The position numbers and the translations under genes are program-made. A DNA stretch of 8,538 nt from Actinomycetes bacterium (GTDB lineage: Bacteria > Actinomycetota > Thermoleophilia > Solirubrobacterales > Solirubrobacteraceae), in the NCBI GenBank assembly GCA_023404805.1, contig JAEYAL010000297.1, forward strand, positions 1-8,538, given 5' to 3'. Of the stretch, positions 5,789-8,538 are shown piece by piece. Each line of letters opens with the position of its first letter. The stretch's first letter is position 1. The notes under the pieces were generated by a model, which did not search any database, was not told the DNA's origin, and saw only the letters and a program-made list of their open reading frames with translations.

Positions 5789-7546
5789 ATGATGCGACCT
5801 GTCCCGACGCTCATCCGTCTCTCCCAACCCTCTCCCCTGCGCCGGCTCGCGGCCGCTCTCGCCACTGCTGCGGTATTGGCCGTTCCCGCATCCGCGAGCG
5901 CCGACGTCGACCGCGTGGAGGAGCCGATCCAGTCGGCTTCGCTGCAGGCCGACGTGTCGGCCAGCCTCGTGAAGCTGCGCGTGCCGCTCATCAAGAGCAC
6001 CGCCGCGCACCCTGAGGCATGTGACTGGATCCAGTACGTGCGCTTCCGCTCGTCGACGGGTCCGAGCAACCCGATGGAGGCCAGCTCGGTCGCCGTCCTG
6101 ATGCCCGGGATCCTTGAAGGCGCGATGGCGCTGGAGCCGCTGGCGCGCAACGCCGTGCGCGAGGCAAAGCGCCGCGGGCGCGACATCGAGGTCTGGGCGC
6201 TCGACCGCCGCGCGAACTGCCTGGAGGACCTCACCGGCCTCAACAAGTACGAGCAGTCCGGCGACTTCGCCGACGCGACCGACTACTACTTCCGCCGCAA
6301 GGCGATCGACGGCAAGACCTTCAAGGGCTTCAAGTACGGCACCGAGGTCCTGCGCGACATCGGCCTCGCGCAGACGGTCAACGACTACTACTCGGTGCTG
6401 GTCAACGAGCTGCCCAGCCAGCCGTGGCGCGAGAGCCACGTGGTGTGCGGCGGCCACTCGCTCGGCGGCCCGCTCACGCAGGTGTTCGCCGGCTGGGACT
6501 TCGACGGCAAGCTCGCCACGAACGACGACGCGGGCTACCGCCAGTGCGCGGCGTTCGTCGGCTTCGAGTCCATGCTCGATCTCGATCCGACGCAGGACTA
6601 CCCCGCGCTGAAGCTCGCGATCAACGTGCTGACGCTCGGCCAGGCCAACATCGTGCGCAAGGCGGGCCTGGAGGGCATCACGAAGCGCCAGCTGCCCGCG
6701 ACCGTGCCGCTCGATGGCGTCGACCCGCTCTCGGCGATGGTGATCGAGGCGATCGGCACCGCGGCGTTCAAGGACCCGAGCGGCCTTGCGACCCCGCTGG
6801 TCAAGTCGGTCCCCTACAACAAGACCGTCGACAGCTTCTTCCACATGGCCGGGTCGACCGACCTCTCGCGGTTGCTGTTCTCAAAGGACTCGGTCCGCCA
6901 GTACGCCTACACGAATGCGGCGCTGCTTGGCCAGCTCTTCGACGACAACGGCACGCCGATCAGCGCGATCCGGGCCAGCTTCGGGATGTTCGACAACGCG
7001 GCCGCGATGCGCCGCAACCGCCTGTCGGACCAGTTCTCGCAGATCCCGCTCGCCAACTGGGCGCTGCAGCAGAACAACCTCTTCATCCCGCGCAAGGCCG
7101 GCCCGGGCGTCCCCGTGAACGGCTGGGTCAACTACGACGAGCTCGGCCCCGGCCAGCTCGGCCCCGGCCTGACGCACAAGGAGACCGAGGTCACCGACGC
7201 CGAGCAGTTCGCCCGCATTCAGTTCGAGGGTCCGACGAACTTCACGGAGCCGTACTTCCCGCTGCGGGTCGTCACCGACCTGACCTCGTTCTACGGGCAC
7301 GACAAGACCGGCGACCTGAAGAACTTCACCTACCGCCATCCCACGCGGCGCAAACCCCGCATCCAGTCGCTCGGCCTGTCCGGCGTGCAGAAGAAGGCGA
7401 AGCTCGGTGGGCCAGACCCTGCCATCTGGCAGTACGGCTACGAGCATGTCGACTCGATCACCGCGGCTGAGACGCAGAACAACGGCAAGCCTGAAGGCTC
7501 GACCAAGGTGCTCGTGGACATGATCGACAAGGTGGTCCCCCGGTGA
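5789..7546 (+). CDS. Exported alpha/beta hydrolase (lipase/esterase-like), 585 aa
   Basis: The protein opens with a Sec signal peptide: basic region around LRR (17-19), hydrophobic core about 20-34, likely cleavage after ASA at residue 38. An oxyanion-loop-like segment is VLMPGILEGA (103-112), followed by VWALDRRANCLEDLTGL (135-151). The nucleophile elbow is GGHSLGG with S224. Near the C-terminus, GYEHVDSITAA (550-560) looks like the usual catalytic-His segment with H553; the acid is not clear. Four Cys (78, 144, 220, 253) all lie in the N-terminal half. About 330 residues separate S224 from H553, far more than in small lipases, so a large cap or inserted domain is likely. ATG codons at 5789 and 5792 are both possible starts and neither has a Shine-Dalgarno sequence. 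The stop TGA overlaps the next gene's GTG by four bases. The enzyme probably cleaves an ester outside the membrane; the substrate is unknown. Confidence 0.82.
   Translation: MMRPVPTLIRLSQPSPLRRLAAALATAAVLAVPASASADVDRVEEPIQSASLQADVSASLVKLRVPLIKSTAAHPEACDWIQYVRFRSSTGPSNPMEASSVAVLMPGILEGAMALEPLARNAVREAKRRGRDIEVWALDRRANCLEDLTGLNKYEQSGDFADATDYYFRRKAIDGKTFKGFKYGTEVLRDIGLAQTVNDYYSVLVNELPSQPWRESHVVCGGHSLGGPLTQVFAGWDFDGKLATNDDAGYRQCAAFVGFESMLDLDPTQDYPALKLAINVLTLGQANIVRKAGLEGITKRQLPATVPLDGVDPLSAMVIEAIGTAAFKDPSGLATPLVKSVPYNKTVDSFFHMAGSTDLSRLLFSKDSVRQYAYTNAALLGQLFDDNGTPISAIRASFGMFDNAAAMRRNRLSDQFSQIPLANWALQQNNLFIPRKAGPGVPVNGWVNYDELGPGQLGPGLTHKETEVTDAEQFARIQFEGPTNFTEPYFPLRVVTDLTSFYGHDKTGDLKNFTYRHPTRRKPRIQSLGLSGVQKKAKLGGPDPAIWQYGYEHVDSITAAETQNNGKPEGSTKVLVDMIDKVVPR
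7529..7535 (+). promoter_or_regulatory. Ribosome binding site of the SDR gene
   Basis: AAGGTGG lies seven bases before the GTG start at 7543, inside the end of the upstream hydrolase gene. It supports GTG 7543 as the start and allows independent as well as coupled initiation. Confidence 0.6.
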
Positions 7547-8478
7547 AACGGCGTCGCTCGACCGGCTTGGCCCTCGTCACTGGGGCCTCGAGCGGCATCG
7601 GCGCGGCGACTGCGCTCGCGCTGGCGGAGCGCGGCTACCGCGTGCTGGCGGGCGTGCGTCAGCTTGCCGACGCCTTGCCGCTCACCACGGCGAGCGACCG
7701 CATTGAGCCGATCGTCCTCGACATCACCGTTCCCGAGCACCTCCAGAGCCTCCGCGACCGTCTTGCTCTGGAGCCGCTGGGGCTCTCGGTCCTCGTGAAC
7801 AACGCGGGGGTGCTGTCGGTCGGTCCGATCGAGCTGATCTCCGACGAGCGCTGGGACGAGGTCGTCCGGGTCAACATCGTCGGGACGATCGCCGTAACGC
7901 GCGCGTCGATCCCCTCGCTGCTGCGGGCCAAGGGCCGTGTCGTGAACATCAGCTCGCCGACCGGCCGTCTCGCGCTGCCGATGTTCGGCCCGTATTCGGT
8001 GTCGAAGTTCGCGCTTGAAGCGTTCAACGACACCCTCCGACGCGAGCTCCGCCACGTCGGCGTGCGCGTGATCTGCGTGACGCCGGGCATGATCGTCACC
8101 CCGATCTTCGACAAGGGCATCACCGAGGGACAGGGCGTCTGGGACGCCCACGATCACCTGCCCGAGATGCACGAGCGCTACGGCCGCCTGGCGGCGTCGG
8201 CGCTCGACGCCGGCGACCAGGCCCGCATCGTCGGCAAGCCGCCCGAGGCGGCCGCGGCCATGGTCATCCGTGCGGTCAAGGCCCGCTATCCACGCGCCCG
8301 CTACCGCATGGGCCTCGACAACCACCTCGCCAACACGCTCCCGCGGATCATTCCCGACCGCGTGCTCGACGCGGTCCTCGCCCAGGTCGCCACCAAGGAC
8401 TACGCCGCCAAGGCGCCCGAGCTCGACCTCGGCGACCTGTCGCGCTGGGCCGCGGCCGCCGCACCCGCGCAGGACTGA
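7543..8478 (+). CDS. Classical short-chain dehydrogenase/reductase (SDR)
   Basis: A 311-residue NAD(P)-dependent oxidoreductase with a Rossmann fold. Motifs: the cofactor-binding TGASSGIG (13-20), D60 in VLDIT, NNAG (86-89), catalytic N111, S138 in NISSPTG, Y151 and K155 in PYSVSK, then PG at 181-182. It is longer than the typical 250 residues. The extra C-terminal part (about 190-311, including RYRMGLDNHLANTLPRIIPDRVLD) resembles SDRs of the retinol or hydroxysteroid dehydrogenase kind, so a hydrophobic alcohol or ketone substrate is plausible but unproven. R39 after the second strand (AGVRQ) may favour NADP. There is no signal peptide, so it is cytoplasmic. The GTG start overlaps the previous stop (GTGA), making an operon with the exported hydrolase; together they suggest ester cleavage outside and redox conversion of a product inside. 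Confidence 0.92.
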   Translation: MKRRRSTGLALVTGASSGIGAATALALAERGYRVLAGVRQLADALPLTTASDRIEPIVLDITVPEHLQSLRDRLALEPLGLSVLVNNAGVLSVGPIELISDERWDEVVRVNIVGTIAVTRASIPSLLRAKGRVVNISSPTGRLALPMFGPYSVSKFALEAFNDTLRRELRHVGVRVICVTPGMIVTPIFDKGITEGQGVWDAHDHLPEMHERYGRLAASALDAGDQARIVGKPPEAAAAMVIRAVKARYPRARYRMGLDNHLANTLPRIIPDRVLDAVLAQVATKDYAAKAPELDLGDLSRWAAAAAPAQD

Positions 8479-8486
8479 GCCGCGCG

Positions 8487-8511
8487 GCGCCGGGGGGCGA
8501 AGCCCCGGTGC
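8487..8511 (+). terminator. GC-rich hairpin after the SDR gene
   Basis: GCGCCGGGG (8487-8495) pairs with CCCCGGTGC (8503-8511) over nine base pairs, one of them a G-T wobble, with loop GGCGAAG. It begins eight bases after the SDR stop, the right place for the terminator of the hydrolase-SDR operon. There is no T-tract. The remaining bases to the window end show no gene. Confidence 0.7.
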
Positions 8512-8538
8512 GGCCCCAGTCCCGCCGCGGCCCAGGCC

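Noticed and set aside
5696..6844. 382-aa minus-strand open frame opposite the 585-aa hydrolase
   Set aside because: Antisense shadow with biased composition. Its 3' end also runs across the divergent control region.
6424..7470. 348-aa plus-strand frame inside the 585-aa hydrolase
   Set aside because: Arg/Pro-rich out-of-frame reading of the real coding sequence with no motifs.
1..8538. CRISPR array, insertion sequence, phage attachment site, tRNA or rRNA
   Set aside because: No regularly spaced repeats, no transposase or integrase motifs, no terminal inverted repeats and no recognisable RNA gene were seen.

Overview
The window is GC-rich, with strongly GC-biased third codon positions and tightly packed genes. 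The content fits a soil-type actinobacterium: a FecR-like exported protein, HD-GYP signalling and several Sec-exported hydrolases. The style of the FecR-like protein (a VRGTKWLTTDTCAGT-type core) recalls proteins of the Thermoleophilia/Solirubrobacterales. That taxonomic guess is inference from protein character; there is no rRNA or other marker in the window.

Layout. (a) 2-2568, plus strand: the 3' part of a FecR-like exported protein gene (5' end off-window), overlapping by one base (TAATG) with a gene for a membrane CHASE2 sensor carrying a complete HD-GYP c-di-GMP phosphodiesterase domain. The pair looks like a sensory unit: an extracytoplasmic FecR-like partner, a CHASE2 sensor and c-di-GMP hydrolysis. 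(b) 2611-3033, minus strand: osmC, a thiol peroxidase. It converges on the previous operon across a perfect 11-bp hairpin. (c) 3209-4009, plus strand: a HAD-IIA sugar/phosphate-type phosphatase, divergent from osmC and with a possible leaderless promoter. (d) 4010-4204: a 195-bp convergent gap with several short hairpins. (e) 4205-5539, minus strand: an exported lipase of the LIP (secretory lipase) type. (f) 5540-5788: a 249-bp AT-richer divergent control region with many GGTA/TACC elements and nested perfect inverted repeats. (g) 5789-7546, plus strand: an exported 585-aa alpha/beta hydrolase, joined by a GTGA overlap to (h) 7543-8478, a classical short-chain dehydrogenase/reductase. This is followed by a strong GC-rich hairpin at 8487-8511.

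How the genes may work together. Two unrelated exported ester hydrolases diverge from one control region, and the second is translationally coupled to a cytoplasmic oxidoreductase. The simplest reading is a small catabolic locus: esters or lipids are cleaved outside and the released alcohol or ketone is oxidised or reduced inside. The substrate cannot be read from the sequence. OsmC and the HAD phosphatase look like stand-alone housekeeping or stress genes. I found no mobile element, CRISPR array, tRNA or rRNA. The least ordinary parts are the FecR/CHASE2-HD-GYP pair, the repeat-rich divergent control region, and the 585-aa hydrolase with about 330 residues between its nucleophile and its probable catalytic His. 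None of these proves a new system.
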